64,000 bases of DNA, from the NCBI RefSeq assembly GCF_024347595.1, contig NZ_AP025506.1, forward strand, positions 3,348,001 to 3,412,000, read 5' to 3'. A program made the position numbers and the translations under genes. The stretch is from Vibrio pomeroyi (lineage in GTDB: Bacteria > Pseudomonadota > Gammaproteobacteria > Enterobacterales > Vibrionaceae). Below the pieces are notes generated by a model. It saw only the letters and a list, made by a program, of their open reading frames with translations, was not told where the DNA came from and ran no database searches. Below, piece by piece: positions 29,199-38,541 of the stretch. The stretch's first letter is position 1. The number at the start of each line of letters is the position of its first letter.

Positions 29199-30577
29199 TG
29201 CGTATCCCTAAAATCACCAGCTTATATGGACGTATCTTTGCTATCTTTTGGTTCACCATGTTACTGGTGCTTTTGTCGGTACTGTCACTTCCTCATTTAG
29301 ATCCGCGAGTCGCGCGCGACGTGCCTGCTGATCACCTCGGTAAATTAGAGCGTATCGCCAAAGCCGCTGAAAAACGCTACGCCAGAGAACCGAATCTCGG
29401 CAAAATTGTCTTCCAACTTGAGGCGCCACGCAGCCGCAAGGATTCTCGTGCCCGCATCTATTTAACCGATCTTGAGGGTGCGGTTCTCACCTCGAAAAGG
29501 CATTCAGACTACAAGCTTAAAGCGATTCGTAACTTTGTTACCTCGATTGATAACCCTGAGATGCCGAAGCAAAAACTCTATGGGCACTACATGGTTGCAG
29601 GGCCAGTACCGATTACTCTCGCTGGCGAAGAACTACTGATGTATGCCGGAGTGAAGTGGAATCAACCACCGCCATTCTTACTGCGCCTGTTTGATAGGCC
29701 TCTGCAGCTATTACTTGCTGTGATGTTGGCGAGTACCCCGCTATTGCTTTGGTTAGCTTGGGCACTGAGCCAACCTGCTCGTAGGCTTGAGCGCGCTGCG
29801 CAACGTGTCGCGAAAGGTCAGTTTGAGGTTGATCCAACACTTGAAAAAGGCACATCTGAATTCAGACAAGCGGGTGAGAGCTTTAACCAGATGGTCGAAG
29901 CGGTAAACCAGATGATCTCCGGTCAGCAACGCCTACTCTCTGATATTTCACACGAGCTGCGCTCACCACTGACTCGCCTGCGTATGGCGAATGCGCTGGC
30001 AATTCGTAAGCAGGGTGAGAGCCAAGAACTTGAGCGTATCGATACTGAAGCACAACGTCTGGAACAGATGATCAGCGAGCTACTGACGCTATCGCGCATG
30101 CAAGTCGACAGCCACATTACTCGTGAGGTTCAGCCTATCTCAAGCCTATGGGAAGAGATCTTGAAAGACGCACAGTTTGAAGCCGAACAGATGGGCAAAC
30201 AACTGACGTTCTCTGAGATCCCTGAGCGTTCTATTTCGGGTAATCCTAAGCTGTTGATGAGTGCGCTAGACAACATTACGCGTAACGCCATCTACTACGG
30301 CAAAGACCAAGTCGATGTGCAGTTCCACGTGGTGCAAGACCAGCTGACGATTTGCGTGAACGATAATGGCGATGGTGTGCCTGATGATGAATTAGATTCT
30401 ATCTTCAGACCTTTCTATCGCGTTTCTACTGCCCGTGATCGCAATACCGGTGGCACTGGACTTGGGTTAACCATTACTGAAAGTGCGATTCGCCAACACA
30501 GCGGAACCATCACAGCAACCCGCAGCCAGTTAGGTGGATTACAACTCGAAATCACCCTGCCTATCTTACCGGTGTAA
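29198..30577 (+). CDS. cpxA: Envelope-stress sensor histidine kinase CpxA
   Basis: Inner-membrane kinase/phosphatase for CpxR. The 459-aa protein has a first transmembrane helix (about 12-30), a periplasmic sensor (about 31-163), a second helix (LLLAVMLASTPLLLWLAWAL), a HAMP domain, a phospho-His motif LLSDISHELRSPLTRLRMA and an ATPase domain with NITRNAIYYG, DNGDGVP and GGTGLGLTI. It is translationally coupled to cpxR. Confidence 0.96.
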   Translation: MRIPKITSLYGRIFAIFWFTMLLVLLSVLSLPHLDPRVARDVPADHLGKLERIAKAAEKRYAREPNLGKIVFQLEAPRSRKDSRARIYLTDLEGAVLTSKRHSDYKLKAIRNFVTSIDNPEMPKQKLYGHYMVAGPVPITLAGEELLMYAGVKWNQPPPFLLRLFDRPLQLLLAVMLASTPLLLWLAWALSQPARRLERAAQRVAKGQFEVDPTLEKGTSEFRQAGESFNQMVEAVNQMISGQQRLLSDISHELRSPLTRLRMANALAIRKQGESQELERIDTEAQRLEQMISELLTLSRMQVDSHITREVQPISSLWEEILKDAQFEAEQMGKQLTFSEIPERSISGNPKLLMSALDNITRNAIYYGKDQVDVQFHVVQDQLTICVNDNGDGVPDDELDSIFRPFYRVSTARDRNTGGTGLGLTITESAIRQHSGTITATRSQLGGLQLEITLPILPV

Positions 30578-30599
30578 TACCCTTACAAAGATCACAGTT

Positions 30600-30623
30600 G
30601 ATAATGATTGTTATTATCATTAT
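30600..30623 (+). promoter_or_regulatory. Fur box upstream of sodA
   Basis: GATAATGATTGTTATTATC (30600-30618) matches the 19-bp Fur consensus closely, and an overlapping half extends to 30623. It lies about 35 bp before the sodA start, fitting iron-dependent repression. Confidence 0.8.
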
Positions 30624-30653
30624 GGTAAATCCTCTAATTATGGAGGATTTACC

Positions 30654-31271
30654 ATGTCGCACACTTTCCCTGAACTACCCTACTCTTACGATGCCCTAGA
30701 ACCTTACATTGATGCTAAAACGATGGAAGTGCATTACAGCAAGCACCACAGAACCTACTACGATAAGTTTGTTGCGGCGGTGTCTGGCAGTGAACTAGAA
30801 CAGCAATCTCTGACTGAGATCTTCGCTAACATCTCACAGCACAGCCCTGCCGTTCGCAATAATGGTGGCGGCTACTACAACCATATCTTGTATTGGAACT
30901 GCATGTCTCAAGACGGCGGTGGTGAACCGACTGGCGAGCTTGGTGATGCTATCAAGAGCACATTCGGAGATTTCGAGACGTTCCAAGATCAGTTCGCTCA
31001 AGCAGCAATCAATACCTTCGGTTCAGGCTTTGCGTGGTTGGTGGTAGAAGAAGGACAACTGAAGATCATCTCAACCTCAAACCAAGACAACCCATGGATG
31101 GATACCATCGCCAGTAACGGTGAGCCAATTCTTGCGCTGGATGTTTGGGAACACGCTTACTACATCAGCTACCAAAACCGTCGCCCTGATTACATCAATG
31201 CATGGTGGAATGTGGTGAATTGGAATGCGGTTGCTGAAAACTACGCACAAGCACTCGCGAATAAAGCGTAA
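30654..31271 (+). CDS. sodA: Superoxide dismutase, manganese type
   Basis: Detoxifies superoxide. The start at 30654 (MSHTFPELPYSYDALEPYID, 205 aa) follows GGAGG and the Fur box; the longer open frame to 30534 runs back into cpxA. Metal ligands are His27, His77, Asp163 and His167 (LDVWEHAYY). NNGGGYYNH and Gln144 in STSNQDNPW are the residues that mark Mn-SOD rather than Fe-SOD. The Fur box supports this, since Mn-SOD replaces Fe-SOD when iron is low. Confidence 0.93.
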   Translation: MSHTFPELPYSYDALEPYIDAKTMEVHYSKHHRTYYDKFVAAVSGSELEQQSLTEIFANISQHSPAVRNNGGGYYNHILYWNCMSQDGGGEPTGELGDAIKSTFGDFETFQDQFAQAAINTFGSGFAWLVVEEGQLKIISTSNQDNPWMDTIASNGEPILALDVWEHAYYISYQNRRPDYINAWWNVVNWNAVAENYAQALANKA

Positions 31272-31348
31272 GCGAATGGTGGTGAACTGTACTCACTCAG
31301 CTTGCCACCGTATACTCTGGCTATCTTTGATTATTCTTGTGAACCAAC

Positions 31349-31828
31349 ATGTTTGATATCGCTCTATACGAACCTGAAATTGCACCCAATACGGGTAACA
31401 TCATCCGCCTATGTGCTAACTGCGGCGCGAACCTGCACCTGATTGAGCCGCTTGGCTTTGATTTTGAAGAGAAGAAAGTTCGTCGTGCTGGCTTGGATTA
31501 CCACGACCTAGCGCGTGTTAAGCGTCACAAGAACCTAGAAGCCTTTCTTGAGTATCTAGAAAATGAACGCGAGGGTGACTTCCGTATCTTTGCTTGCACC
31601 ACTAAAACGACAGGTCACCACGTGGATGCGAAATTCCAACAAGGTGATGTGTTGATGTTTGGCCCAGAGACACGCGGCCTGCCTGCTGAGTTCATTGAAA
31701 GCATGCCAATGGAGCAACGTATTCGTATTCCAATGATGCCAGACGCACGCAGCCTAAACCTGTCTAACGCGGTTGCTATCATCGCATTTGAAGCGTGGCG
31801 ACAAATGGGCTTCGAAGGCGCGGTATAA
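31349..31828 (+). CDS. trmL: tRNA (cytidine/uridine-34-2'-O)-methyltransferase TrmL
   Basis: SPOUT-family enzyme that methylates the wobble ribose of tRNA-Leu isoacceptors. The 159-aa protein contains [18 protein letters not shown] near the N-terminus and the trefoil-knot SAM site [35 protein letters not shown]. Length and motifs are standard. Confidence 0.95.
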   Translation: MFDIALYEPEIAPNTGNIIRLCANCGANLHLIEPLGFDFEEKKVRRAGLDYHDLARVKRHKNLEAFLEYLENEREGDFRIFACTTKTTGHHVDAKFQQGDVLMFGPETRGLPAEFIESMPMEQRIRIPMMPDARSLNLSNAVAIIAFEAWRQMGFEGAV

Positions 31829-31910
31829 TACCGAAACTCAGTCAATAACCGCTCACACGGCCTTTTACCTGTTGCTGCTCGCAATAGTAAGTAAAAGGCG
31901 ACACGCAATA

Positions 31911-31970
31911 AAAAAGGCTCTTACCGTTATCTCTTTCTTGCGAAGGATAAAGGTAAGAGCCTTTTCTGTT
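31911..31970. terminator. Long hairpin terminator between trmL and fxsA
   Basis: Perfect 14-bp stem AAAAGGCTCTTACC (31912-31925) / GGTAAGAGCCTTTT (31952-31965) around a 26-base loop that can pair further (TTATC / GATAA). It lies between convergent genes, with T-runs on both strands. A second inverted repeat, CCTTTTAC / GTAAAAGG, precedes it (31861-31898). Confidence 0.75.
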
Positions 31971-32016
31971 TCTGGTCGTTTGTCTTTCTATATAAAAGAA
32001 AGTTAAAACGACGGGA

Positions 32017-32541
32017 TTAGTTTAAGCGGTTACGATCGTTGTCGTCGTCTTTCTTCTCAAACTCACCTTCAAAGGTGTTGCCATCTTTTGACTGATCAAA
32101 TGGGTCACGATTAAACGGATCTTGTCCAAATGGCCCCTGACCAAAGCCCGCTTGCCCACCAGCATGGAAGCCGCCAGACATATTCTTAACCACCATTTTT
32201 TCCATCATTTTCTTAGCAATCATCGCTCTTGGTGCTGGCAGCAATACCAACATACCAAGTGCATCCGTCATAAAGCCCGGAGTCAGTAGCAATACACCTG
32301 CAACCGCAAGCATCACGCCTTCAAGAATCTGCTGTGCTGGCATTTCGCCTTGTTGCAAACGACCTTGTACAGACATCAGTGTCTGGATGCCTTGGCTACG
32401 AACCAGTGAGGCACCAACAAATGCAGTAATCAACACTAACGCAATAGTTGGCCACAATCCTAAAAAGCCACCAACTTGAATAAATAGCCCAATCTCAATG
32501 ATGGGTACGAAGATAAATAGTAATAATAAGATAGGAAACAC
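32017..32541 (-). CDS. fxsA: Membrane protein FxsA
   Basis: Small inner-membrane protein whose overproduction prevents F-plasmid exclusion of phage T7; normal role unclear. The 174-aa protein has hydrophobic segments MFPILLLLFIFVPIIEIGLFI, WPTIALVLITAFVGASLV and ILEGVMLAVAGVLLLTPGFMTD, the typical PGFMTDALG motif, and a Gly/Phe/Asp-rich disordered C-terminal tail. It is next to aspA, as in other vibrios. Confidence 0.93.
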   Translation of the reverse strand: MFPILLLLFIFVPIIEIGLFIQVGGFLGLWPTIALVLITAFVGASLVRSQGIQTLMSVQGRLQQGEMPAQQILEGVMLAVAGVLLLTPGFMTDALGMLVLLPAPRAMIAKKMMEKMVVKNMSGGFHAGGQAGFGQGPFGQDPFNRDPFDQSKDGNTFEGEFEKKDDDNDRNRLN

Positions 32542-32825
32542 ACGCCCTCCTTTGTTACTTCCAGTTTACGCTGAAAGCTCTATCAATCTCAAATTTATCC
32601 TGTAAATAAGCGTGTTTATTGACCAAGAATAACTTTGCAAAATATTGACGAAACAAAAGCGAAAAAGGTGATCAACTTACTATTTTTATGCGCTAGGTAC
32701 AGTATCATGTGCCACATAAGTCAGGACGGATTTATCAGCCCAATATTCTAGCGAACGGAGTATTTGCACACAGAATAGGCTAATAACTAACTATATAATC
32801 AGAATAATTCTCTAAGGATCCTGTT

Positions 32826-34277
32826 ATGGCTACTCTATCAGAAGCACAAGTTGATGCTCCTCAAGCTACTCGTCTCGAAGAAGATCTTTTAGGTCAACGT
32901 CATGTTCCGGCTGATGCTTACTACGGCATCCACACTCTACGCGCAGTTGAAAACTTCAACATCTCAAATGTAACGATCTCAGATGTACCTGAATTCGTTC
33001 GCGGTATGGTGATGACAAAGAAAGCTGCGGCTTTAGCAAACAAAGAGTTAGGTGTAATTCCTAGCGAAGTGGCTAAATACATCATCCAAGCTTGTGACCT
33101 AATTCTAGACACGGGTAAGTGCATGGATCAGTTCCCATCAGACGTTTTCCAAGGTGGTGCTGGTACTTCTGTAAACATGAACGCGAACGAAGTAGTTGCG
33201 AACGTGGCACTTGAGCTTATGGGCAAAGAAAAAGGCCAATATGAGTTCATCAACCCGAACGACCATGTAAACCGCAGCCAATCTACAAACTGTGCTTACC
33301 CAACTGGCTTCCGTATCTCTGTATACAACAGCGTACTAAAACTGATCGACGCAATTGAATACCTAAAAGGTGCATTCGAGCTTAAGAGCCAAGAATTCAA
33401 CACAATTTTGAAGATGGGTCGTACTCAACTTCAAGATGCAGTTCCAATGACGGTTGGCCAAGAGTTCCACGCTTGGGCAGTAACCATCAACGAAGAAATC
33501 AAAAACCTAGAATACACATCAAAGCTACTGCTTGAAGTTAACCTAGGCGCAACGGCAATCGGTACTGGTCTGAACGCAGCACCGGGTTACCAAGGCCTTG
33601 CAGTTAAACACCTAGCTGAAGTAACTGGTCTAGAGTGTGTTCCTGCTGAAGACCTAATCGAAGCAACGTCTGACTGTGGTGCATATGTAATGACGCACGG
33701 CGCACTTAAGCGTCTAGCCGTTAAACTGTCTAAAATTTGTAACGATTTGCGTCTGCTTTCTTCAGGTCCACGTACTGGCTTGAACGAGCTAAACCTACCT
33801 GAACTGCAAGCGGGTTCTTCAATCATGCCTGCTAAAGTAAATCCAGTTGTTCCTGAAGTAGTAAACCAAGTTTGCTTCAAAGTTCTAGGTAACGACAACA
33901 CGGTTTCTTTCGCTGCAGAAGGTGGTCAACTTCAGCTGAACGTAATGGAACCCGTTATTGCACAAAGCATGTTTGAGTCTCTAGACATCCTAACAAACGC
34001 TTGTGTGAACCTACGCGACAAGTGTGTAGACGGCATTACTGTAAACAAAGAAGTGTGCGAATCTCACGTATTTAACTCTATCGGTATCGTTACTTACCTA
34101 AACCCATACATTGGCCACCACGAAGGTGACATTGTTGGTAAGATCTGTGCAGAAACAGGTAAGAGCGTGCGTGATGTGGTTCTAGAGCGCGGTTTATTGA
34201 CCGAAGAAGAACTTGATGACATTTTCTCTGTTGAAAATTTGATGCATCCTCAGTATAAAGCGAAGCGCTACGAATAA
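32826..34277 (+). CDS. aspA: Aspartate ammonia-lyase (aspartase)
   Basis: Converts L-aspartate to fumarate and ammonia, feeding fumarate respiration. The 483-aa protein belongs to the fumarase/aspartase family, with [45 protein letters not shown] [15 protein letters not shown], and the signature loop [23 protein letters not shown] and PAKVNP favour aspartase over fumarase. It is upstream of dcuA, its usual functional partner. Confidence 0.96.
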   Translation: MATLSEAQVDAPQATRLEEDLLGQRHVPADAYYGIHTLRAVENFNISNVTISDVPEFVRGMVMTKKAAALANKELGVIPSEVAKYIIQACDLILDTGKCMDQFPSDVFQGGAGTSVNMNANEVVANVALELMGKEKGQYEFINPNDHVNRSQSTNCAYPTGFRISVYNSVLKLIDAIEYLKGAFELKSQEFNTILKMGRTQLQDAVPMTVGQEFHAWAVTINEEIKNLEYTSKLLLEVNLGATAIGTGLNAAPGYQGLAVKHLAEVTGLECVPAEDLIEATSDCGAYVMTHGALKRLAVKLSKICNDLRLLSSGPRTGLNELNLPELQAGSSIMPAKVNPVVPEVVNQVCFKVLGNDNTVSFAAEGGQLQLNVMEPVIAQSMFESLDILTNACVNLRDKCVDGITVNKEVCESHVFNSIGIVTYLNPYIGHHEGDIVGKICAETGKSVRDVVLERGLLTEEELDDIFSVENLMHPQYKAKRYE

Positions 34278-34287
34278 AGTTAGCGAG

Positions 34288-34316
34288 AAAGGGCTCCAAA
34301 GGGAGCCCTTTTTTAG
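34288..34316 (+). terminator. Intrinsic terminator of aspA
   Basis: AAGGGCTCC pairs with GGAGCCCTT around AAAG, followed by TTTTTT. Confidence 0.88.
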
Positions 34317-34396
34317 GCTCCAATACGGTTAACCCTGTTTATTTTGTGGATTTCTGTATGTTGCACTTTTGCTTAATTGAACCTAAACCATAGAAC

Positions 34397-34435
34397 TATT
34401 ATGTGAACATTCCGGCGGCGAATGTTCACATAATA
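34397..34435. repeat. Perfect 16-bp inverted repeat upstream of dcuA
   Basis: TATTATGTGAACATTC (34397-34412), the spacer CGGCGGC and the exact reverse complement GAATGTTCACATAATA (34420-34435). It lies 22 bases before the dcuA start codon and has no T-run, so it is not an ordinary terminator. It could be an operator or a leader hairpin. Confidence 0.9.
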
Positions 34436-34457
34436 AAATCTAAATGAGGTGTTACTT

Positions 34458-35765
34458 ATGATTGCAGTAGAACTATTTATCGTCCTGCTCTTTATCTTTT
34501 TGGGGGCCAGAATTGGCGGTATCGGTATCGGTTTTGCCGGTGGTGCTGGTGTTATTGCCCTTTCACTTATTCTTGGCGTTCCAACAAGCCAATCTTTCAT
34601 CCCGATCGACGTAATCTTGATCATCATGTCTGTTATCACCGCAATTGCTGCAATGCAGGTTGCTGGCGGTATGGACTGGTTGGTGCAAATTGCAGAAAAC
34701 TTTTTGCGTAAGCACCCTGAACGCATCACCTTTTATGCGCCAATCGTGACCTTTGTAATGACACTAATGGCGGGTACTGGTCACACAGCATTCTCAACAC
34801 TTCCTGTTATCGCAGAAGTAGCGAAAGGCCAAGGCGTGCGTCCTTCTCGTCCACTGTCTATCGCAGTTGTAGCATCTCAGATTGCAATCACAGCTTCGCC
34901 AATCTCGGCAGCGGTTGTGGCTTTCGCAGCAATGCTTGCACCGTTCGGGGTTGATTACCTAACGCTACTGATGGTTTGTATCCCAACCACCTTCATCGCT
35001 TGTATGGTTGGCGCGGTTGTCGCTAACTACATGGGTAGTGAGCTGAAAGACGATCCTGTTTACCAAGAGCGTCTAGAGAAAGGTCTAATCAAACTGGCAA
35101 CAGAAGAGAAGCGCGAGATCCTTCCAACAGCGAAGAAAGCGACTTACATCTTCCTAGCTGCGATTGGTTTCGTGGTTTGTTACGCAGCGGCTATCTCTAG
35201 CTCTGTTGGCCTGATTGAAAACCCTGCGCTAGGTCGTAACGAAGCGATCATGTCTGTAATGCTAGCAGCAGCGGCAGCAATCGTTATGTTCACTAAGATT
35301 GATGCAGCTAAGATTTCTTCAGCACCAACATTCCGCTCTGGTATGACGGCGTGTGTATGTGTACTTGGTGTGGCTTGGTTAGGTTCAACGTTTGTAAACG
35401 CACACGTTGCTGAGATCAAAGACGTAGCAGGCGCTCTACTGGCTGACTACCCATGGATGCTGGCGCTTGTTCTGTTCTTCGCTTCTATGCTGCTTTACTC
35501 TCAAGGCGCAACAACCGTTGCACTTATGCCTGCAGCTCTAGCGATTGGCGTAGCACCACTCACAGCGGTTGCTTCTTTCGCTGCGGTAAGTGCGCTGTTC
35601 GTACTTCCAACTTACCCAACACTACTAGCGGCAGTTGAGATGGATGACACAGGCTCAACGCGTATCGGTAACTACGTATTCAACCACCCATTCTTCATTC
35701 CAGGTGTGGTAACAATCAGTACTGCGGTAGCACTAGGCTTCGCATTCGGCGGTCTGTTTATCTAA
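34458..35765 (+). CDS. dcuA: Anaerobic C4-dicarboxylate transporter DcuA
   Basis: Inner-membrane antiporter for aspartate/fumarate/succinate exchange in anaerobic growth. The ATG at 34458 (MIAVELFIVLLFIFLGARIGGIGIGFAGG, 435 aa) is preferred over the in-frame GTG at 34449 because AGGTG then sits at a good distance. There are about ten transmembrane helices; TGHTAFSTLPVIAEVAKGQGVRPSRPLS and SQGATTVALMPAALA are family motifs. It forms a functional pair with aspA but is separated from it by a terminator. Confidence 0.94.
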   Translation: MIAVELFIVLLFIFLGARIGGIGIGFAGGAGVIALSLILGVPTSQSFIPIDVILIIMSVITAIAAMQVAGGMDWLVQIAENFLRKHPERITFYAPIVTFVMTLMAGTGHTAFSTLPVIAEVAKGQGVRPSRPLSIAVVASQIAITASPISAAVVAFAAMLAPFGVDYLTLLMVCIPTTFIACMVGAVVANYMGSELKDDPVYQERLEKGLIKLATEEKREILPTAKKATYIFLAAIGFVVCYAAAISSSVGLIENPALGRNEAIMSVMLAAAAAIVMFTKIDAAKISSAPTFRSGMTACVCVLGVAWLGSTFVNAHVAEIKDVAGALLADYPWMLALVLFFASMLLYSQGATTVALMPAALAIGVAPLTAVASFAAVSALFVLPTYPTLLAAVEMDDTGSTRIGNYVFNHPFFIPGVVTISTAVALGFAFGGLFI

Positions 35766-35786
35766 CATTCGCTGATGATTGAACAT

Positions 35787-35816
35787 TTAAAAGGAAGCTT
35801 CGGCTTCCTTTTTTGT
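35787..35816 (+). terminator. Intrinsic terminator of dcuA
   Basis: AAAAGGAAGC / GCTTCCTTTT stem with a TTCG tetraloop and a T-run. Confidence 0.9.
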
Positions 35817-35835
35817 TTTCTACTCAATGTGATAT

Positions 35836-35849
35836 TTGATACACGTCAA
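35836..35849 (+). promoter_or_regulatory. FNR-like site
   Basis: TTGAT-ACAC-GTCAA matches TTGAT-N4-ATCAA at 9 of 10 positions. Anaerobic control suits the neighbouring genes, but it is over 420 bp from the next start, so its use is uncertain. Confidence 0.35.
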
Positions 35850-36275
35850 ATAACCATTATAAACTTTAAAACCCGCCCAAAAATAAAGTTTGAATAAAAT
35901 TCCAAGGTTATTCAAACCAACTAGAAACAACACCTACCAAATCAATCTCCCCTCGCATCCCGTTAATCTACATCGAATATTAATCCAAGCTAACTAACCA
36001 AAAAACCTTGCCGTTTTTTTGCCATTTTCCAGCCCATTCATTGGCGATTATTTTTGTGAACAGCACCAAACTTAAATAGCTAAGTAAGGAATAAAATAAC
36101 CGCAGCTAAAATAAATCTAAATTCATTTGGATTGGTAAATATAAAAATAACCTTAATTTAAAGTCAGCAACTTTTATCGTTGGGTACTTTTATAAGAGTC
36201 AATGTATTTACAATCTATAAATCATTAGTCGCTAATTCACATCACTTCTATTTAAGATGATGTAAGGAGATAGCC

Positions 36276-37724
36276 ATGACAACTCAAACGATACCAAGCG
36301 AGACAAAAAAGGGCGGCTTCTTTGCCAATTTTAAATTCCCTTCTGCTTATACCATTTTATTTATTCTAATTGCGTTCGTTGCTTTGCTTACCTGGATTGT
36401 TCCTGCGGGACAATACGACCGAGCAATGAATGAAGAACTCGGCCGAGAAGTACCCGTAACAGGCACTTATCAAGCGGTAGAGGGTAACCCTCAAGGCGTG
36501 ATTGACGTACTGCTAGCGCCTATTGATGGCTTCTACGACCACAATAGCTATGAAGCTGCGGCAATCGACGTTTCGCTATTCATCTTAATCATTGGTGGCT
36601 TCTTAGGACTAGTAACCAAAACTGGCGCGATTGATGCCGGTATCGAACGCGTTACCGCCCGCTTAGAAGGGCGAGAAGAGTTGATGATACCAATACTGAT
36701 GGCACTGTTTGCCGCGGGCGGTACTGTCTACGGCATGGCGGAAGAATCACTGCCATTCTATACCTTACTAGTACCAGTGATGATGGCAGCTCGCTTCGAC
36801 CCTCTAGTAGCGGCTGCAACGGTACTGCTTGGCGCGGGTATTGGGGTGTTAGGCTCAACCATTAACCCATTCGCAACGGTTATCGCTGCTAACGCCTCTG
36901 GCATTCCATTTACCGACGGTATTGTGCTGCGTGTTGGTATGTTGATTGTTGGTTGGGGTATCTGTGTTGCTTACGTGATGCGTTACGCAAGAATGGTTCA
37001 AGCCGATCCAAGCAAATCGATTGTGTACGACAAATACGAAGAGAACAAAGCGCACTTCCTTGGCAACGCAAGTGGCGAAAAACTGGAATTCACCACAACT
37101 CGTAAACTGATTCTGACCATTTTTGGCGGCTCATTCGCGGTAATGATTTACGGTGTATCCGTTGCTGGGTGGTGGATGGCAGAGATCTCTGCAATGTTCT
37201 TAGCAGCGACCATCATCGTTGGTATTGTGTCTCGTATGAGCGAAGAAGAGTTTACTTCAAGCTTCATTGATGGTGCTCGTGACCTACTGGGCGTAGCGCT
37301 TATCATAGGTATCGCACGTGGTATTGTGGTGGTGATGGACCGCGGTATGATCACCGACACTATTCTCTTCTCTGCAGAGCAAATGGTCACCGGGTTGTCT
37401 TCGGTTATCTTTATTAACGTGATGTTCTTTTTAGAGATTCTCTTGTCATTCTTAGTGCCATCAACCTCTGGTTTAGCGGTACTCACCATGCCAATCATGG
37501 CACCATTGGCCGACTTTGCTGGCGTAGGTCGTGACCTTGTTATCACCGCTTACCAATCAGCTTCTGGCTTGGTGAACTTAATCACACCAACCTCTGCGGT
37601 CGTAATGGGTGGCTTGGCAATTGCTCGTGTCCCTTACGTGCGCTGGGTTAAATGGGTAATGCCATTAATCGGTATCTTGATGGTGTTCTGCATCATTGTT
37701 CTGAGTATTGGTGCACTTATCTAA
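36276..37724 (+). CDS. YfcC-family antiporter, probable arginine/ornithine exchanger
   Basis: 482-aa inner-membrane protein of the YfcC/DcuC group with about 11-12 transmembrane helices: SAYTILFILIAFVALLTWIVPAGQYDR at the start, the reentrant segments AAGGTVYGMAEESLPFYTLLVPVMMAARFD and GIGVLGSTINPFATVIAANASGIPF, and PSTSGLAVLTMPIMAPLADFAGV with LITPTSAVVMGGLAIA near the end. YfcC proteins near arc genes often act as basic amino acid antiporters. Placement just upstream of arcA suggests it imports arginine and exports ornithine; substrate is inferred, not seen. Confidence 0.8.
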   Translation: MTTQTIPSETKKGGFFANFKFPSAYTILFILIAFVALLTWIVPAGQYDRAMNEELGREVPVTGTYQAVEGNPQGVIDVLLAPIDGFYDHNSYEAAAIDVSLFILIIGGFLGLVTKTGAIDAGIERVTARLEGREELMIPILMALFAAGGTVYGMAEESLPFYTLLVPVMMAARFDPLVAAATVLLGAGIGVLGSTINPFATVIAANASGIPFTDGIVLRVGMLIVGWGICVAYVMRYARMVQADPSKSIVYDKYEENKAHFLGNASGEKLEFTTTRKLILTIFGGSFAVMIYGVSVAGWWMAEISAMFLAATIIVGIVSRMSEEEFTSSFIDGARDLLGVALIIGIARGIVVVMDRGMITDTILFSAEQMVTGLSSVIFINVMFFLEILLSFLVPSTSGLAVLTMPIMAPLADFAGVGRDLVITAYQSASGLVNLITPTSAVVMGGLAIARVPYVRWVKWVMPLIGILMVFCIIVLSIGALI

Positions 37725-37748
37725 AACCAATACACCTCACTTTCTCAC

Positions 37749-37780
37749 TCAAAGCCGCTTTCTAGCGGCTTTTTTTGTCA
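37749..37780 (+). terminator. Intrinsic terminator after the antiporter gene
   Basis: AAAGCCGCT / AGCGGCTTT stem with a TTCT loop and seven Ts. The antiporter is therefore transcribed separately from arcA. Confidence 0.9.
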
Positions 37781-38541
37781 CTATCGTTCACCAACAAGCC
37801 CCTTCCATCGAAACACCCTCACAAGCTGCACACGCATCATTAAAAGCCTCTCTATCACCCCACCTACCTATCAAAGCAGCAAAACCTAAACGAGCAGAGA
37901 CACTGGCTAGAAAGCAAATCTAACCTTTAAATATCGACGCTAAGGTTAATTAAAAAGCAAATATTCATCGTTACTATATTTAGAGAAATACTTAGTCACT
38001 TATTAGCGTTAATTATATTTAAAGTAATTTACGCTGTAATAACCAAAGTATGAGTATTGGCTATTTTCATAGAAAATCGGATTAAAACACTCGATTATAA
38101 AGTGTGACCGCAATAGCTTAATTCGCATTTAAATTGTTAAGAAATAATTAATTTCACATTCAAAATTAAATATATAAATACTAACATTGCATACTTCCAC
38201 CTTAAGCTCATTCTTATCAATAAATTTAATTTGCATATAAACCCCTAGAATTTCCATTCTAGTAATACGAGTGAAAAAAGCATGAATAATGTTCCCAAAG
38301 AGTTAACTATTTAGAAGGGGTAACCAATAGTCAAAAGTGCATAAAGTTTGTTAAAACCCTTAATTTTAAAGGGCTGCGGGATAAAAAACGATTTGTGATA
38401 GATCTCTAAGAATACCTGACTAGCAGGCGTAATATTAATTCCAGACAAGAGATATGAATAAATAATTCATTCTTCTCAACTGAAAATAAATAATTACTCT
38501 TAGCGATAAAAGTAATTCAAATATATAAGAGAGAGACGATC
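37781..38541 (+). promoter_or_regulatory. Long AT-rich arcA upstream region with ARG-box-like palindromes
   Basis: About 760 bp with no convincing coding sequence. It contains a perfect 7-bp hairpin CTAGAAT-TTCC-ATTCTAG (38245-38262) and, close to arcA, ATGAAT-AAATA-ATTCAT (38454-38470) followed by a looser TGAAAATAAATAATTA (38479-38494). The last two resemble ArgR ARG boxes (TGAAT-N4-ATTCA), although the first has one extra central base. ArgR control of arc genes is known in other bacteria. Confidence 0.45.

Larger units (their letters stand above)
35766..36275 (+). other. 510-bp gap: dcuA terminator and antiporter promoter region
   Basis: Holds the dcuA terminator (35787-35816) and a FNR-like palindrome (35836-35849), then about 400 bp of AT-rich DNA with no coding signal. 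The promoter of the YfcC-type antiporter gene should lie near its downstream end. Confidence 0.6.

Noticed and set aside
37708..37923. 71-codon open frame after the YfcC antiporter gene
   Set aside because: It runs through the antiporter terminator hairpin and has low-complexity composition; no ribosome site.
38207..38220. Possible FNR or LuxR half-site (CTCATTCTTATCAA) in the arcA upstream region
   Set aside because: Only one half resembles either consensus; the other half does not match, so the site is too weak to list.
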